A DNA stretch of 39,381 bases from Chloroflexota bacterium (GCA_003577005.1 QEUW01000025.1:1-39381); one strand, 5' to 3'. Shown: positions 7,337 through 15,791, numbered from the stretch's first letter. Notes: generated by a model not told the origin, from the sequence alone. Program-made: numbers and translations.

Positions 7337-7682
7337 ATCATCGCGTGAACGAATCCTTGATATTCTTGAGTCCATCGAGGAAATTCAGCAATTTGTTGCC
7401 AGCATGACCTTTGATCAATTTCAGGCTGATCGCAAGACAATGAAGGCAGTCATGGCCGATTTTGCCATTATGGGTGAAGCCGCCGGTCACCTGCCTGAAT
7501 CGCTAACCGAGCAGCACCCAACTGTGCCTTGGTCGATCATGCGCGCCATGCGTAACCGGTTGGTACATGTCTATTTTTCGGTCTCTCCCCTGATCTTGTG
7601 GGATACCATTCAACAAGATCTGCCGGCACTGGTGGGGCCCTTGCGACAAGTGCTGGTCGACCTGGATGATGATGGTGGCTGA
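7326..7682 (+). CDS. hepT: HEPN-domain toxin (HepT, DUF86)
   Basis: 118 aa from the ATG at 7326, inside the end of mntA; the homology-like part STRSSRERILDILESIEEI begins here, so earlier in-frame starts are unlikely. Near residue 75 it has RNRLVHVYF, a complete RX4HXY HEPN motif: the Arg and His form the RNase active site and the Tyr is the residue modified by MntA in studied systems. Expected role: an RNA-cleaving toxin neutralised by the neighbouring nucleotidyltransferase. Length fits DUF86 proteins. The downstream gene is convergent, 46 bp away. Confidence 0.88.
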   Translation: MSTRSSRERILDILESIEEIQQFVASMTFDQFQADRKTMKAVMADFAIMGEAAGHLPESLTEQHPTVPWSIMRAMRNRLVHVYFSVSPLILWDTIQQDLPALVGPLRQVLVDLDDDGG

Positions 7683-7728
7683 ACTTACCGCGTTGGGATT
7701 CAAAGAGCGATAGGACGAGCGCGTATTT

Positions 7729-8712
7729 CTACTCCATCGGATACTTCATCCTCCACTGCGCCCGGATAGCGTCCATCGTCTGCATGATGGACAGGCTCTC
7801 GTCCAGCGTCATGATGTCGCTTTCGAGCTTGCCGGCGCGGACACAGTTTGCTACTTCGGCGGCCTCGTAGTTGTAGCCGTTGGCCTCGTAGGGGATCTCC
7901 ACTTCCTGGGCGCCTCTGCCGGCGATGGTGAGCGTCATCTTGTTGGGGATCCAGAAGGGCGGGTGGATGCGGATCATGCCGTTCTCGCCCATGATTATAG
8001 CCTCCTGCGGCGTCGATGTGCGCACGGCGGTGTAGAGGATCGCCAGCTCGCCACCAGGATAGCCCAGGATAAAGGCCGATTGCTCATCCACGCCGGTTTG
8101 CCCCAGGTCAGCCAGCCCGGTGATGCGATCGGGTGTGCCCAGGAGCATGGAGGCCAGCGAGATGGGATAGACACCCACGTCGAGCAGCGCGCCGCCGCCC
8201 AGCGCAAGGTCAAAGGCGCGGCTCTCGGGCCGGAAGCCGGCGCGGTAGCCGAAATCGGCGGACACCATCCGCACCTTACCGATCGCGCCATCGGCGATCA
8301 ACCGCCGCACTTCTGCCATGAGGGGAATGAAGCGGGTCCACATTGCTTCCATCAAGAAGAGCTTGCGCTCTCGCGCCTCGTTGATGATCACCTGCGCTTC
8401 GGCCGCGTTGATCGTAAACGGCTTCTCGCACAGGACGTGCTTGCCGGCGCGTAGAGAAGTCAGCGTGTTCTCTTTGTGCATAGGGTGGGGTGTCGCCACG
8501 TAGATGGCGTCCACCTCCGGGTCGGCGGCCAGCGCCTCGTAACTGGCGTGGCGGTTGCGGATGCCAAACTCGTCGGCAAAGGCGTCGGCCCGGGCCTGAT
8601 CGCGTGACCCGACGGCTATCACTTCATGGTCGGCCAACGCCTGGACGCCGGTGACAAACTTGCGGGCAATGTTGCCCGGCGCCAGGATTCCCCAGCGAAA
8701 CTTTGTACTCAT
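7729..8712 (-). CDS. Gfo/Idh/MocA family NAD(P)-dependent oxidoreductase
   Basis: 327 aa. The N-terminal Rossmann fold starts with [35 protein letters not shown] follows, and the family EKP motif is at residues 96-98 (HVLCEKPF). The C-terminal alpha/beta domain contains the expected [15 protein letters not shown] stretch with the Asp/His-region residues used in sugar and cyclitol dehydrogenases. It probably oxidises or reduces a sugar or inositol derivative in the cytoplasm; the substrate cannot be read from sequence. AAAGG precedes the ATG. It is 28 bp downstream of the kinase gene on the same strand and may be cotranscribed with it. Confidence 0.9.
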   Translation of the reverse strand: MSTKFRWGILAPGNIARKFVTGVQALADHEVIAVGSRDQARADAFADEFGIRNRHASYEALAADPEVDAIYVATPHPMHKENTLTSLRAGKHVLCEKPFTINAAEAQVIINEARERKLFLMEAMWTRFIPLMAEVRRLIADGAIGKVRMVSADFGYRAGFRPESRAFDLALGGGALLDVGVYPISLASMLLGTPDRITGLADLGQTGVDEQSAFILGYPGGELAILYTAVRTSTPQEAIIMGENGMIRIHPPFWIPNKMTLTIAGRGAQEVEIPYEANGYNYEAAEVANCVRAGKLESDIMTLDESLSIMQTMDAIRAQWRMKYPME

Positions 8713-8740
8713 GGATTGCCTTTCAGCAGGGTATTGTGTT

Positions 8741-9745
8741 TTACATCATGCTCAGCACGATGGCGACGACCAACAGCGCCAATGCCACGCCGATCAACGC
8801 ACGGTTTTGGGCAATGACCTTGGACCAACTGATGCGCGGCAGAGCGTAGGGCGCGGGGTTAGGCAGTGGTTGGGGCAGGGGTTTTGAGCCGATCAACAGC
8901 TCGCGCATCTCGCGCGCGGTGGCCGGTCGCTCGTTTGGGTGCATAGAAAGCGCCTGGAAGATGACCCGTTCGATGCGTGGCGTAACCGAAGGGTTGATGG
9001 CGCAGAGTGACGGCAGGCTGCCCGGTCGCAGAAAGCGTTCCTTGGCATCGAGGGGCGGCTGCCCGGCCAGCAGGTGATAGAGGGTGGCCGACAGGCTGTA
9101 GAGGTCGCTGCGCGCATCGGTATGGCCCGTGTCACCGCCGTACTGTTCGAGCGGTGTGTAGGCGACGGTGCCGCGCCCCTGGACGACGGTCACGGTGCGG
9201 CTATCCTTGGGTTGTAACAGCTTTACCAGACCAAAATCCACCAGCTTGATATCACCCCGCGGGGTCAACTTGATATTGCTCGGTTTGATGTCCCGGTGTA
9301 GAACCGGCGGGTCCTGGGCGTGCAAATAGTCAAGCGCATCGAGCAGCTCGATGGCCCACTCCACTACCTGCTCCTCGGTGAAGAATTCGCTGAGCCGCTG
9401 TTTTTCGTGCAACAGATCCTGGAGGTCGCGGCCAGGAACATAATCCATCACCAAATATTCGCGGCTGCCGTTGGAGAAATAGTCTGAGACCTTGGGGAGC
9501 AAAGGGTGGTCCAACCGCGCCAGAACGCTGGCCTCCATACGGAACTGTTCGGCTACCTGTTCGAGTTCCTCGGGCGAAACCGCACTTTCGGTGAGATGGG
9601 GTAGAATCTCTTTGATCGCGCAGATGCGCCCTTCAAGCCGGCGGTCGGCAGCCTTATAGACTGCACCCATCCCCCCCTGGCCAACCAATTCCAAGATTTC
9701 GTAACGTTTGCGTAAAACAGTACCTGGCTCTAAAATGGTCTGCAC
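8741..9745 (-). CDS. membrane-anchored Ser/Thr protein kinase (PknB-like)
   Basis: 334 aa. The kinase domain spans about residues 15-290: glycine loop GQGGMGAVY (22-30), catalytic Lys45 in [12 protein letters not shown] with HRD at 150-152, DFG at 170-172, and an activation segment with several Thr residues ending in [13 protein letters not shown]. After a proline-rich linker, one C-terminal membrane span ([16 protein letters not shown]) ends the protein, so the kinase faces the cytoplasm and has no extracellular sensor such as PASTA. All catalytic residues are intact. It is divergent from an FHA-winged-helix gene; FHA domains bind phosphothreonine, so that protein is the obvious candidate substrate or partner. 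A strong promoter lies at 9859-9887. Confidence 0.93.
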   Translation of the reverse strand: MQTILEPGTVLRKRYEILELVGQGGMGAVYKAADRRLEGRICAIKEILPHLTESAVSPEELEQVAEQFRMEASVLARLDHPLLPKVSDYFSNGSREYLVMDYVPGRDLQDLLHEKQRLSEFFTEEQVVEWAIELLDALDYLHAQDPPVLHRDIKPSNIKLTPRGDIKLVDFGLVKLLQPKDSRTVTVVQGRGTVAYTPLEQYGGDTGHTDARSDLYSLSATLYHLLAGQPPLDAKERFLRPGSLPSLCAINPSVTPRIERVIFQALSMHPNERPATAREMRELLIGSKPLPQPLPNPAPYALPRISWSKVIAQNRALIGVALALLVVAIVLSMM

Positions 9746-9858
9746 ACAAAAACTCCTACCTTGGACAGGTGAACCAATCCGATCAGGTTGCGCTACAGCG
9801 GAGTACGGGAATCATTTGTGTCGAGCCGGTAGCCACCGGCGAAGTTTCTATAACAGAC

Positions 9859-9887
9859 ATTATGCGATAGACTGAAAAAAGTGTCAA
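9859..9887 (-). promoter_or_regulatory. sigma70-type promoter of the Ser/Thr kinase gene
   Basis: On the minus strand TTGACA (9887-9882), a 17-bp spacer and CATAAT (9864-9859). The expected leader is about 105 nt. It lies in the divergent region shared with the FHA gene, for which no comparably clear promoter was seen. Confidence 0.7.
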
Positions 9888-9962
9888 CTCGGTTGAAAGT
9901 ATCGTTCGGCTAGTCGAGGCTTCTAACGAGTAATCGGCGGTTTTGCTCAGAAAGGATGCAGT

Positions 9963-10661
9963 ATGTCAACTCAGGTACTTCCCCCTTCCGCGGAGGCTGA
10001 ACTGAGCCAGCCGCGCCCGCGCACGCGTGAGACTGCGATGCTGGTCTTGCAGCGCGGCGCCGAGGCCGGCCGGCGCTGGCCCCTCGACCGCAGTCGCCCG
10101 CTGACCATCGGGCGCAGCGAAGAATGCGATGTCTCTCTGCCTGACCGCCAGGTCAGCCGCTACCACGCCCGGATTGCCTGGCAGGGCGAAGGATATTGGG
10201 TCGAAGACCTGGGTAGCAAAAATGGAACGCATGTCAACGGCCAGGAAGTGAGCGAGCCAACGCCGTTACAAGATGGTGATGAGATCCAAATCGCCTTGCG
10301 TTTCAAACTTGCGTTTGTTGATGCCGGCGCTACTGCGCCCCTCACGCTCAATAACGACAACCAGGGGCTGCGGCTGGATAAAGAGACGCGCCAGGTCTGG
10401 ATCAACGGCATTCTGGCCGACCCACCGCTCAGCCTCCACCAGTATCGGCTGCTGGAGGCATTGTGGGATTCGGGCGGCAGCGTCGTGACGCGCGAACAGA
10501 TCATCCAGGCGGTTTGGCCCGAAGCCAGCAGCGAAGGGGTCAGCGAACAGGCAATTGACGCGCTGGTGCGCCGCCTGCGTGAACGCATTGCCGAGGCAGA
10601 CGACGAGTTCCGCTACATTATTACCGTGCGCGGACATGGCTTCCGGCTAGAAAATCGCTGA
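9963..10661 (+). CDS. FHA-domain protein with OmpR-type winged-helix DNA-binding domain
   Basis: 232 aa. A short N-terminal tail ([10 protein letters not shown]) with two Thr residues precedes an FHA domain at about 26-120 with the phosphothreonine-binding pattern IGR, SRYH and SKNGTHVNG. Residues about 133-230 form a winged helix of the PhoB/OmpR C-terminal type ([62 protein letters not shown]). There is no receiver domain, so DNA binding is probably switched by phosphothreonine recognition instead of Asp phosphorylation, comparable in logic to mycobacterial EmbR although with the domain order reversed. The N-terminal Thr tail could be the phosphosite for intramolecular FHA binding, as in GarA. 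AAAGGA precedes the ATG. The adjacent divergent kinase is the expected regulator. Confidence 0.92.
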   Translation: MSTQVLPPSAEAELSQPRPRTRETAMLVLQRGAEAGRRWPLDRSRPLTIGRSEECDVSLPDRQVSRYHARIAWQGEGYWVEDLGSKNGTHVNGQEVSEPTPLQDGDEIQIALRFKLAFVDAGATAPLTLNNDNQGLRLDKETRQVWINGILADPPLSLHQYRLLEALWDSGGSVVTREQIIQAVWPEASSEGVSEQAIDALVRRLRERIAEADDEFRYIITVRGHGFRLENR

Positions 10662-10684
10662 GCGGATTTGGGCGACTCCACATT

Positions 10685-10713
10685 CGGCATTCCGCGTTGT
10701 GACCGGAATGCCG
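10685..10713 (+). other. perfect 10-bp inverted repeat at the hemW start
   Basis: CGGCATTCCG (10685-10694) and CGGAATGCCG (10704-10713) are perfectly complementary with a 9-nt loop. The hairpin lies between the FHA stop and the proposed hemW GTG, whose first base is the last base of the stem. It could be a weak terminator, an operator or a translational control hairpin. Confidence 0.6.
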
Positions 10714-11960
10714 TGAGTTCATTGCTTGTGATTCCATTCCAGACACCCGACCCGGGTTTGGGTCTCTATATTCACATTCCGTTCTGCGAGAAGAAGTGTG
10801 TTTACTGCGATTTCAATACGTACGCCGGTTTGCACACTCGTTTTCAAGAGACGGTCGACGCGCTCTGTGCGGAGATGCGGCGCTGGAGCCCGGTATTGGC
10901 CGGGCGTACCCTTACTTCTCTCTTTGTCGGGGGTGGGACGCCCACCGTGTTGGCGCCAGAACAATTGGCGCAGCTCTTGGCCGCAGTACAAACAAATTTT
11001 TTATGGGATTCCACCTGCGAGGTCAGCTGTGAGGCCAATCCCGGGGCCGTGGACCGCGCGAAGTTTCAACTGTTGCGGGAACTTGGCGTCAACCGGCTGA
11101 GTCTGGGCGTCCAAAGTTTTCAGCCGGAGGAACTGCGTTTTCTTGGGCGTATTCACGATGTCGAAGATGTCCTGGTCGCCTATGATGCCGCCCGTAGCGC
11201 CGGTTTTACCAACATCAACCTGGATTTCATCTTTGGCCTGCCCGGCCAGTCGCTTTCGAGTTGGGATGCGACGTTAGCACAGGCCGTGGCCCTGGCTCCA
11301 GAGCACCTCAGCCTCTACAGCCTGATCGTCGAGGAAAACACGCCTCTTCACCACTGGGTGGCAAGCGGCCAGGTAGATGCTCCAGATGAAGATGAAGCTG
11401 CTACGCTCTATGAGCATGCTCAACAGCGGCTGGCGGATGCCGGTTACCTCCACTATGAGGTATCAAACTGGGCCCGGCGTTCGCCAACCGATAGCGGACA
11501 GACCGCGCCGGTCTACGCCTGCCGGCACAATCTGCTCTATTGGCGCAACGAGGAGTATCTTGGTATTGGGCCGGGCGCCCACAGCCACCTTTGTAGCGCT
11601 GCCGAAGATGGCGCACGGCAGGGAAGACGCTGGGGCAACCGCAAGCCCGTGCCCTCCTATATCCGGCGCATGAAAGACGGCGAGCCGGTAGAGGAATTTT
11701 CAGAAACCATTGGCCCGCAACTTGCCATGGGTGAAACGATGATGCTTGGCCTGCGGTTGATCCAGGAGGGAGTGCCGTTGGTGCGCTTCCGGCACCGCCA
11801 CGGGCAAGATATGTTACAGGTTTTTGCCGGGCAGATCAGCCGCTTTGCCCGTGATGGTCTACTCGTGGTCGATGAGCAACGTGTGCGGCTGACCAGACAA
11901 GGTTTGCTGGTGGGCAATCGGGTCTTTGCCGACTTTCTGCCGGAAGCTGACACCAGGTAG
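10713..11960 (+). CDS. hemW: radical SAM heme chaperone HemW (oxygen-independent coproporphyrinogen oxidase-like)
   Basis: 415 aa from GTG 10713. The radical-SAM cluster motif C-x3-C-x2-C is CEKKCVYC (Cys 25, 29, 32 in this numbering) within YIHIPFC...CDFNTY. LFVGGGTPTVL, the GVQSFQPEELRFLGR segment, LDFIFGLPGQ and a C-terminal wing are all HemW-like. Proteins of this type bind heme and pass it to apo-targets; many are annotated HemN-like, but true HemN has a longer N-terminus. The start is uncertain: TTG 10668 gives 15 more residues but would place the perfect hairpin inside the coding region, and TTG 10725 and GTG 10728 are also possible. No convincing Shine-Dalgarno is seen. The nearest downstream gene is coaD, after 135 bp. 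Confidence 0.9.
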   Translation: MSSLLVIPFQTPDPGLGLYIHIPFCEKKCVYCDFNTYAGLHTRFQETVDALCAEMRRWSPVLAGRTLTSLFVGGGTPTVLAPEQLAQLLAAVQTNFLWDSTCEVSCEANPGAVDRAKFQLLRELGVNRLSLGVQSFQPEELRFLGRIHDVEDVLVAYDAARSAGFTNINLDFIFGLPGQSLSSWDATLAQAVALAPEHLSLYSLIVEENTPLHHWVASGQVDAPDEDEAATLYEHAQQRLADAGYLHYEVSNWARRSPTDSGQTAPVYACRHNLLYWRNEEYLGIGPGAHSHLCSAAEDGARQGRRWGNRKPVPSYIRRMKDGEPVEEFSETIGPQLAMGETMMLGLRLIQEGVPLVRFRHRHGQDMLQVFAGQISRFARDGLLVVDEQRVRLTRQGLLVGNRVFADFLPEADTR

Positions 11961-12095
11961 GCCGACCATGTATTTTGACCATAGATGTGCGCAGATCGAG
12001 CCAGATTTTGCCGGCTGCCCCCTGTGTTTACTTGTGACCATCTGTATTCAAATGCGAAAGCCCAAATCCTAACTACTGCCGAAAGGTTGCACCCT

Positions 12096-12638
12096 ATGAC
12101 ACGGGCGCTCTATCCTGGCACGTTTGACCCGATCCACAACGGCCATATCGACATTGCCACCCGCGCCAGTTCTCTCTTTGCCGAAGTGATCGTCGCTGTC
12201 TATGACGCGCCACCCAAAAAATTGCTCTTTAGCACCGAGGAACGGCTGGGCCTGGCCACAGTGGCGCTGGCACACCTACCGAATGTTACGGTGATCCCCT
12301 ATTCTGGTTTGACGGTGGCATTCGCCCGGCAACAGGGAGCCAAGGTGATTGTCCGGGGGTTGCGTAACGTCGCCGATTTCCAGTACGAATATCAGATCGG
12401 TTGGGCCAATCGCGACCTGGAAGAAGAGGTCGACGTCTGTTGTCTCTTTTGTGACGGCGCCTTTTCTCAGTTGAGCGCAACAATACTCAAAGAGGTGGCC
12501 AGCCTGGGTGGTGATTTCTCGCGCTGGGCGCCCGCGCATGTGCAAAAGGCGTTGGCCAGTAAGTTTGATGTACATGCAAATGGCGGGCCGGCGCAGCCTA
12601 TCGGCGGTCGCAAAGAGAAGCTGACCCATCGCGGCTAG
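12096..12638 (+). CDS. coaD: phosphopantetheine adenylyltransferase
   Basis: 180 aa, CoA biosynthesis: 4'-phosphopantetheine plus ATP gives dephospho-CoA. The N-terminal [15 protein letters not shown] carries the HxGH nucleotide-binding motif (His14, His17). [18 protein letters not shown] and [15 protein letters not shown], matching the SSTxIKE motif region, complete the signature. The ATG at 12096 is preceded by GAAAGG; the longer frame to 11985 encodes unrelated sequence. The C-terminal tail beyond about residue 160 is slightly longer than usual. It is followed after 14 bp by a coiled-coil gene and then by DUF177-rpmF, a neighbourhood often seen around coaD. Confidence 0.95.
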   Translation: MTRALYPGTFDPIHNGHIDIATRASSLFAEVIVAVYDAPPKKLLFSTEERLGLATVALAHLPNVTVIPYSGLTVAFARQQGAKVIVRGLRNVADFQYEYQIGWANRDLEEEVDVCCLFCDGAFSQLSATILKEVASLGGDFSRWAPAHVQKALASKFDVHANGGPAQPIGGRKEKLTHRG

Positions 12639-12652
12639 AGAGGAGGTGCCTT

Positions 12653-13135
12653 ATCGCCGTCTTACAACTGATCGACCAACTCACCGACGCCCTGAATCGC
12701 GGGTGGCGCATCCCGCTGACCGGACTAAGCGTCATCGATAGTTCGGTGGTGGCCCAACTGCTGGAACGGATGCGGATCAATGTCCCCAGCGCGATCATGG
12801 AGAGCGAGCGTACGCTGGCTGAACGCGACCTGATCCTGAGCGAGGCGCGCGCCGAGGCTGAACGGATCATCCAGGACGCACGCCAACATGCGGCTGCGCT
12901 CTTGAGCGAACAGTCGTTGGTCCAGGCTGCCCAACAAGAGGCCGAACGGATCATCGAAGAGGGCCGCGCCGCCGCCCGCCGCCGCGCCGAGGAGGCCGAC
13001 CACTACGCCATGCAGGTGTTGGAGGAGTTGGCGCAAAAGCTCCAAAGTATCAGCGCCCAAGTGGACAACGGGGTGCAGGTCATGCGTAACAGTCGAGCCA
13101 ATGCTGCGGGTCCTGACCCCGAACTGCACTCGTAA
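12653..13135 (+). CDS. coiled-coil protein (DivIVA / ATP synthase b subunit-like), apparent AUC start
   Basis: About 160 aa from 12653. The N-terminal AVLQLIDQLTDAL and the LTGLSVIDSS stretch are followed by a long charged helix (ERDLILSEARAEAERI, then AEEADHYAMQVLEELAQKL) that should form a coiled coil. Similar proteins beside coaD in Chloroflexota are annotated as DivIVA-like or F0F1 b-like, as I recall; the function is unknown and could be in division-site or membrane scaffolding. The first canonical in-frame start is GTG 12746, but that would remove the conserved 31-residue head. A very strong AGGAGGT (12641-12647) sits 5 nt before the in-frame ATC at 12653, which therefore appears to be the true start. 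CTG 12668 is another option. Confidence 0.7.
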   Translation: MAVLQLIDQLTDALNRGWRIPLTGLSVIDSSVVAQLLERMRINVPSAIMESERTLAERDLILSEARAEAERIIQDARQHAAALLSEQSLVQAAQQEAERIIEEGRAAARRRAEEADHYAMQVLEELAQKLQSISAQVDNGVQVMRNSRANAAGPDPELHS

Positions 13136-13217
13136 CCGCCGCTTCGTTATTGCGCTGCGCCGCCCGCTTAGCTCGTGCGGGTTTGGTGCGGGGATTACCC
13201 TGTCCACCTCATTATTT

Positions 13218-13246
13218 TTGACAGGACGCTGTCGAAAAGCTATAAT
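13218..13246 (+). promoter_or_regulatory. consensus sigma70 promoter of the DUF177-rpmF operon
   Basis: Perfect TTGACA (13218-13223), a 17-bp spacer and perfect TATAAT (13241-13246), the best promoter in the window. The expected start is near 13253, with a leader of about 60 nt before 13313. Confidence 0.85.
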
Positions 13247-13312
13247 AATAAATCGTTTGTCGCTTTCTGGGTTGCACCTTGACATGTCCGAAATGGGCAA
13301 AAAGAGACCGCA

Positions 13313-13906
13313 ATGCAATACAACGTTGCCCAACTACTAAAAGAGCCGACCGGGGCTGTCCGTCGTTATGAATTGGTGGAGGATATTTCCGAGATCGACC
13401 CTGATCTGGAAATCTTGGGCCCACTGGTCGGGAAATTACAGTTGATGCGCACCAACAGTGGTGTGTTGGCGACGGGAGAACTTAGCACTGCTGTGCGTTC
13501 CACCTGTAATCGCTGTCTGGAGCCGATCGCTGTACCTGTGCGGTTTGAGCTTACCGAGAGCTTTCGCCCCCTGACCGAAGTCGAGTCCGGTCGCTATCTC
13601 CGCCCCGAGGAATTTGAGGGCGACGCCGATGACCTGGAAGACGAAGCGTTGCTCATCAATGAACAGCACATCCTCGATATTACCGAGATCGTCCGGCAAA
13701 ATATCTGGCTTGCGCTACCTATGTATCCAGGTTGCAACTGGGGGGGACCGGGCGCCTGTCCTAATCTGGAAGAGTTGCTCGCCAACCTGGGGGATGTGCG
13801 GCTGTTGCGCGACGATGAGGCGGCCGCAGAGGATGAAGTCGTGGACCCACGCTGGGCGGCGCTGCTCGAATTGCGTACTTCTTCAGATCTAGAGAACAAA
13901 GAGTGA
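13313..13906 (+). CDS. DUF177 (YceD-like) protein
   Basis: 197 aa. The DUF177 hallmark CNRCLEP (a CxxC about residues 64-67) lies after a beta-rich N-terminal half (ILGPLVGKLQLMRTNSGVLATGEL). An acidic middle carries the LLINEQHILDITEIVRQNIWLALPMYP block, and a second cysteine pair (CNWGGPGAC) is near the C-terminus. The family is almost always encoded directly before rpmF and is linked to 23S rRNA/large-subunit metabolism in bacteria and plastids; the exact role is not settled. Driven by the consensus promoter at 13218-13246 and followed by rpmF after 76 bp. Confidence 0.92.
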   Translation: MQYNVAQLLKEPTGAVRRYELVEDISEIDPDLEILGPLVGKLQLMRTNSGVLATGELSTAVRSTCNRCLEPIAVPVRFELTESFRPLTEVESGRYLRPEEFEGDADDLEDEALLINEQHILDITEIVRQNIWLALPMYPGCNWGGPGACPNLEELLANLGDVRLLRDDEAAAEDEVVDPRWAALLELRTSSDLENKE

Positions 13907-13982
13907 TGTAGAGCTGCTTAAGAGCCGCCGTAAGAATATGAACAAAGGCGGCATCAGCAAAATTAGTTTAGGAGAAAAAATT

Positions 13983-14180
13983 ATGGCGCCTCTGCCAAAA
14001 CGAAAACTGAGCAAGACCCGTAAAAGGAGCCGCCGCGCACACGACGCGATTGGTGTACCCAAGCTTGTCGAATGTACCCAATGCCACCAGATGACGTTAC
14101 CTCACCGTGTTTGCCCTCATTGTGGTTATTACCGGGGTCGCCAGGTCATCGATGTCGGCGACGCGCTCAAATCATCCTGA
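13983..14180 (+). CDS. rpmF: 50S ribosomal protein L32
   Basis: 65 aa. It begins with the L32 sequence APLPKRKLSKTRKRSRRAH and has a zinc-ribbon C-terminus with CTQCHQ and CPHCGYYRGR, so this is the zinc-binding (C+) form. TTAGGAG lies 7 nt before the ATG at 13983, which excludes the longer frame from 13938. Component of the large ribosomal subunit. An intrinsic terminator follows the stop at once. Confidence 0.97.
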   Translation: MAPLPKRKLSKTRKRSRRAHDAIGVPKLVECTQCHQMTLPHRVCPHCGYYRGRQVIDVGDALKSS

Positions 14181-14190
14181 GTTCGCACGA

Positions 14191-14225
14191 GGGGATCTGG
14201 CGTCAAGGCCAGGTCCCCGTTTTGT
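14191..14225 (+). terminator. intrinsic terminator after rpmF
   Basis: An 11-bp stem (14191-14201 with 14208-14218, one T-G wobble) with a 6-nt loop, followed by GTTTTGTT. It ends the DUF177-rpmF transcript, so fabD downstream needs readthrough or its own promoter. Confidence 0.8.
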
Positions 14226-14319
14226 TCGGCGCCACGGGGGCCATACAACCGCCCGTCGTACGCGCGCGGCGTGATGACGAATAGACTTGCCACCCTCCCA
14301 TCGAACACCAGCCTACGCC

Positions 14320-15315
14320 ATGTCAGAATTTAGCTTTATCGCGCAGACTCCGCACACAGCTTTTCTCTTCCCCGGCCAGGGCAGCCAGCAGGTAGGCATG
14401 GGGCAGGAACTGGCTCGCACCTATCCAGTTGCCCGCGCCACCTTTGAAGAGGCCGATGACCTACTCGGTTTTCCCCTCAGCCAGCTCTGTTTTGAAGGCC
14501 TGGAAGCCGAACTGACCGATACGGTCAATGCCCAACCGGCTCTGCTGGTTACAAGCGTAGCCATCCTCCGTGCGGTGGCAAGCGAATTGGGAGGTAGGGC
14601 TTTGCCAACCGGTGACTCTACCGGCGCTACCTTTGTCGCCGGCCACAGCATGGGCGAGTATAGTGCGCTGGTGGCCGCCGGCAGCCTCACCTTTGCGGAT
14701 GGTCTGCGTCTAGTGCGCAGACGAGGCGAGTTGATGAAGGCCGCCGGGACAGAACAGCCCGGGTTGATGGCCGCCGTGCTCGGTCTTGACGAGGCCCAGG
14801 CCACCACCATCTGCGCCGAGGCAACCGCAGCCGGGGGGATTGCCCAAGTCGCCAATGACAACTGCCCCGGCCAGGTCGTCATCTCTGGTGACCACCGTGG
14901 GATGGAGGCCGCTATGGCTGCGCTTGCGGCTGCTGGCGCACGCAAGATCGTTCCGCTGGCTGTGAGTATCGCCGCCCACAGCCCGCTCATGCAGCCGGTA
15001 GCAGAGGCGCTTGCCCAGGAGATCGACGCCACGCCTATGATGCCCCCAATGGTGCCGGTGATCGGCAACACCCAGGCCCAGCCATTGACATCGGTCGCGG
15101 CCATTCGAGCAGAGCTGGCCGCTCAACTGACCGGCAGCGTACGTTGGACGGCGTCGATGCAAACGGCGCTCGCCGCCGGCGTCACCCGGTTTGTGGAAAT
15201 TGGCCCCGGCGATGTGCTGGCCGGCCTCATGCGTCGCATCGACCGCAACGCCCAACGCGAGACAATTCACATATCAGAGAGTGTACGATCCTTTGTCGCC
15301 AGCCTGATAGGATAG
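14320..15315 (+). CDS. fabD: malonyl-CoA:ACP transacylase
   Basis: 331 aa, moves malonyl from CoA to acyl carrier protein for fatty acid synthesis. FLFPGQGSQQVGMG is at the N-terminus and the nucleophile elbow GHSMGEYSALVAAG has Ser110. QVVISGD and the His-containing AAHSPLMQP segment supply the rest of the active site. The ATG at 14320 starts close to the domain; an in-frame TTG at 14287 is possible but adds unmatched residues. No Shine-Dalgarno is evident. fabG lies 482 bp further on after a MITE-like insertion, so the usual fabD-fabG pairing seems to have been split. No acpP, fabH or plsX is in the window. Confidence 0.95.
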   Translation: MSEFSFIAQTPHTAFLFPGQGSQQVGMGQELARTYPVARATFEEADDLLGFPLSQLCFEGLEAELTDTVNAQPALLVTSVAILRAVASELGGRALPTGDSTGATFVAGHSMGEYSALVAAGSLTFADGLRLVRRRGELMKAAGTEQPGLMAAVLGLDEAQATTICAEATAAGGIAQVANDNCPGQVVISGDHRGMEAAMAALAAAGARKIVPLAVSIAAHSPLMQPVAEALAQEIDATPMMPPMVPVIGNTQAQPLTSVAAIRAELAAQLTGSVRWTASMQTALAAGVTRFVEIGPGDVLAGLMRRIDRNAQRETIHISESVRSFVASLIG

Positions 15316-15401
15316 CAGTCATATCTTGGGCGAGATAGATTGCGGATGAAGCGGATCAAGCTGATTTGCTTTACTCGCAGTCAAATTTGGGATTCTGCCC
15401 A

Positions 15402-15551
15402 GTATAAAGCGGGTGTGTCCGAAATTTGGGGCAGGCCGCCGACCTTCCAGGAAGGGGGCAAAGACGGTTGCTCGACCAGACGGTTTCCGCCCCCTTCCTG
15501 GAAGGGGGTCGTGCAACCTCGCCCCTTTTTCTGGACGCACCCGTATAAAGC
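15402..15551. mobile_element. MITE-like element with 9-bp flanking duplication
   Basis: GTATAAAGC occurs as a direct repeat at 15402-15410 and 15543-15551. Immediately inside lie terminal inverted repeats GGGTGTGTCC (15411-15420) and GGACGCACCC (15533-15542), 9 of 10 matching. The interior carries a perfect 17-bp inverted repeat, CCTTCCAGGAAGGGGGC (15443-15459) and its complement (15489-15505). No coding potential is convincing in the 132-bp body. The structure of duplication, terminal repeats and self-complementary interior is that of a non-autonomous miniature transposon between fabD and fabG. The rest of the 482-bp gap holds only a GGGGGC/GCCCCC stem (15723-15747) and the fabG -10 box. Confidence 0.72.
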
Positions 15552-15785
15552 GCATGTTTGACCTTTCGCGCTTTCCGTGGTACGTTGTATCTCCTCATTC
15601 GATTCAGAGTTTACTTGAAAATGGCTTGCCTATGTCGATGCATTGTGTCTTTTTGCGCATTGCGCCATTGGTCTAACTGTACTGTTGATCAGTCTCCAAC
15701 TCGTGGACTATCCAGTCGCTTTGGGGGCATCTTGGCTTGACGCCCCCGGCTTTGTTGATAACTCGCATTTTTTGGCAAGAATGGG

Positions 15786-15791
15786 TATAAT
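15786..15791 (+). promoter_or_regulatory. -10 box of fabG, leaderless configuration
   Basis: A perfect TATAAT ends 6 nt before the fabG ATG (15798), so transcription should begin at or next to the start codon. No Shine-Dalgarno and no clear -35 are present. Confidence 0.55.

Noticed and set aside
11985..12095. Longer N-terminus for coaD
   Set aside because: The extra 37 codons encode unrelated sequence, while the ATG at 12096 has a Shine-Dalgarno and starts 4 residues before the YPGTFDP motif.
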